Below, in pieces: positions 13,055 to 13,257 of a DNA stretch of 13,257 bases (position 1 is the first letter of the stretch; every line of letters starts with the position of its first letter). The notes under the pieces were generated by a model. It was given only the letters and a program-made list of their open reading frames with translations. It ran no database searches and was not told the DNA's origin. A program made the translations under genes and the position numbers. Location: NCBI GenBank assembly GCA_034926415.1, contig JAYFRC010000040.1, positions 1 through 13,257 on the forward strand. Reading direction: 5' to 3'. Origin of the DNA: JAYFRC01 sp034926415 (GTDB taxonomy: Bacteria > Bacillota > Clostridia > Oscillospirales > Oscillospiraceae).

Positions 13055-13257
13055 TTACTTTACCTCCGTCTTTTTGCGGAAGGCGGTCATCAGCCGCTCC
13101 GCGTTTGTTTTTGTGTCTTTCTGGATCGTTTCGTTGATTTCGTCGGCCGTTTGCTTCGCGGCCGCTTTTGCCATTTCAATCTCGGCGTAAAAACCCATGG
13201 CATCGATGTTAATCGTAAACGTGGCCACATTGGATTTTTTTCTCTGCGGCTTTGCAG
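13055..13257 (-). CDS. C-terminus of the gene before the capsid gene (probable capsid protease or scaffold; partial)
   Basis: An open minus-strand frame enters from the right edge and stops at 13055-13057, directly before the capsid start. The 67 visible residues read AKPQRKKSNVATFTINIDAM, then a helix (FYAEIEMAKAAAKQTADEINE) and end RLMTAFRKKTEVK. The C-terminal part is highly charged and probably helical. In HK97-like phages this place is held by a ClpP- or HK97-type prohead protease, sometimes with a scaffold-like tail, or by a separate scaffold. No catalytic residues are in the visible part, so the assignment is by position only. The capsid ribosome site (GGAGG, 13064-13068 region) lies within the end of this gene. 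Confidence 0.6.
   Translation of the reverse strand, partial: AKPQRKKSNVATFTINIDAMGFYAEIEMAKAAAKQTADEINETIQKDTKTNAERLMTAFRKKTEVK

Overview
The window is the late (structural and lysis) half of a long-tailed, siphovirus-like phage genome, most likely a prophage of a Gram-positive, Clostridia-type bacterium. The host inference rests on moderate-to-high GC with strong GGAGG ribosome sites before most genes, a zinc amidase endolysin with an SLH-like tail, and a PBSX/TP901-like gene order. Every convincing gene lies on the minus strand, so transcription runs from high to low coordinates. No tRNA, rRNA, CRISPR array, integrase or repressor is visible.

Head and connector region (13257 to about 10218): the C-terminus of the gene before the capsid gene, the HK97-fold major capsid protein, a gp6-like connector, a head-tail adaptor, an HK97 gp10-like tail-completion protein and a probable tail terminator. 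Tail region (10218 to 4008): major tail tube protein, tail-assembly chaperone G with a -1 frameshift extension (slippery A AAA AAC directly before the stop codon), tape measure protein, distal tail protein and a Gp37-like hub protein. Tip region (4008 to 1506): a tail fibre/baseplate protein, two small AT-richer tip proteins separated by a 34-codon ORF containing an (AC)11 run, an XkdW-position protein and an XkdX-like protein. Lysis region (1484 to 284): a membrane-anchored coiled-coil protein, a holin and an amidase endolysin. Most junctions are ATGA or TAATG overlaps, or have the ribosome site inside the preceding gene, as expected for one co-transcribed and translationally coupled operon.

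At the left edge the phage operon is interrupted by an IS21-family element. Its istA gene starts at 71 and runs off the window. Its terminal repeats occupy about 100-236, and a short ORF with a strong ribosome site (267 downward) appears to be cut by the insertion.

The observations most worth a second look are: (1) a homologous C-terminal beta-domain shared by the head-tail connector and the tail tube protein; (2) the (AC)11 dinucleotide run inside a coupled leader ORF between two probable receptor-binding/tip genes, a candidate slippage switch; (3) the textbook -1 frameshift site; (4) a three-way RNA fold that encloses the istA start, with the same sense as incoming phage transcription.
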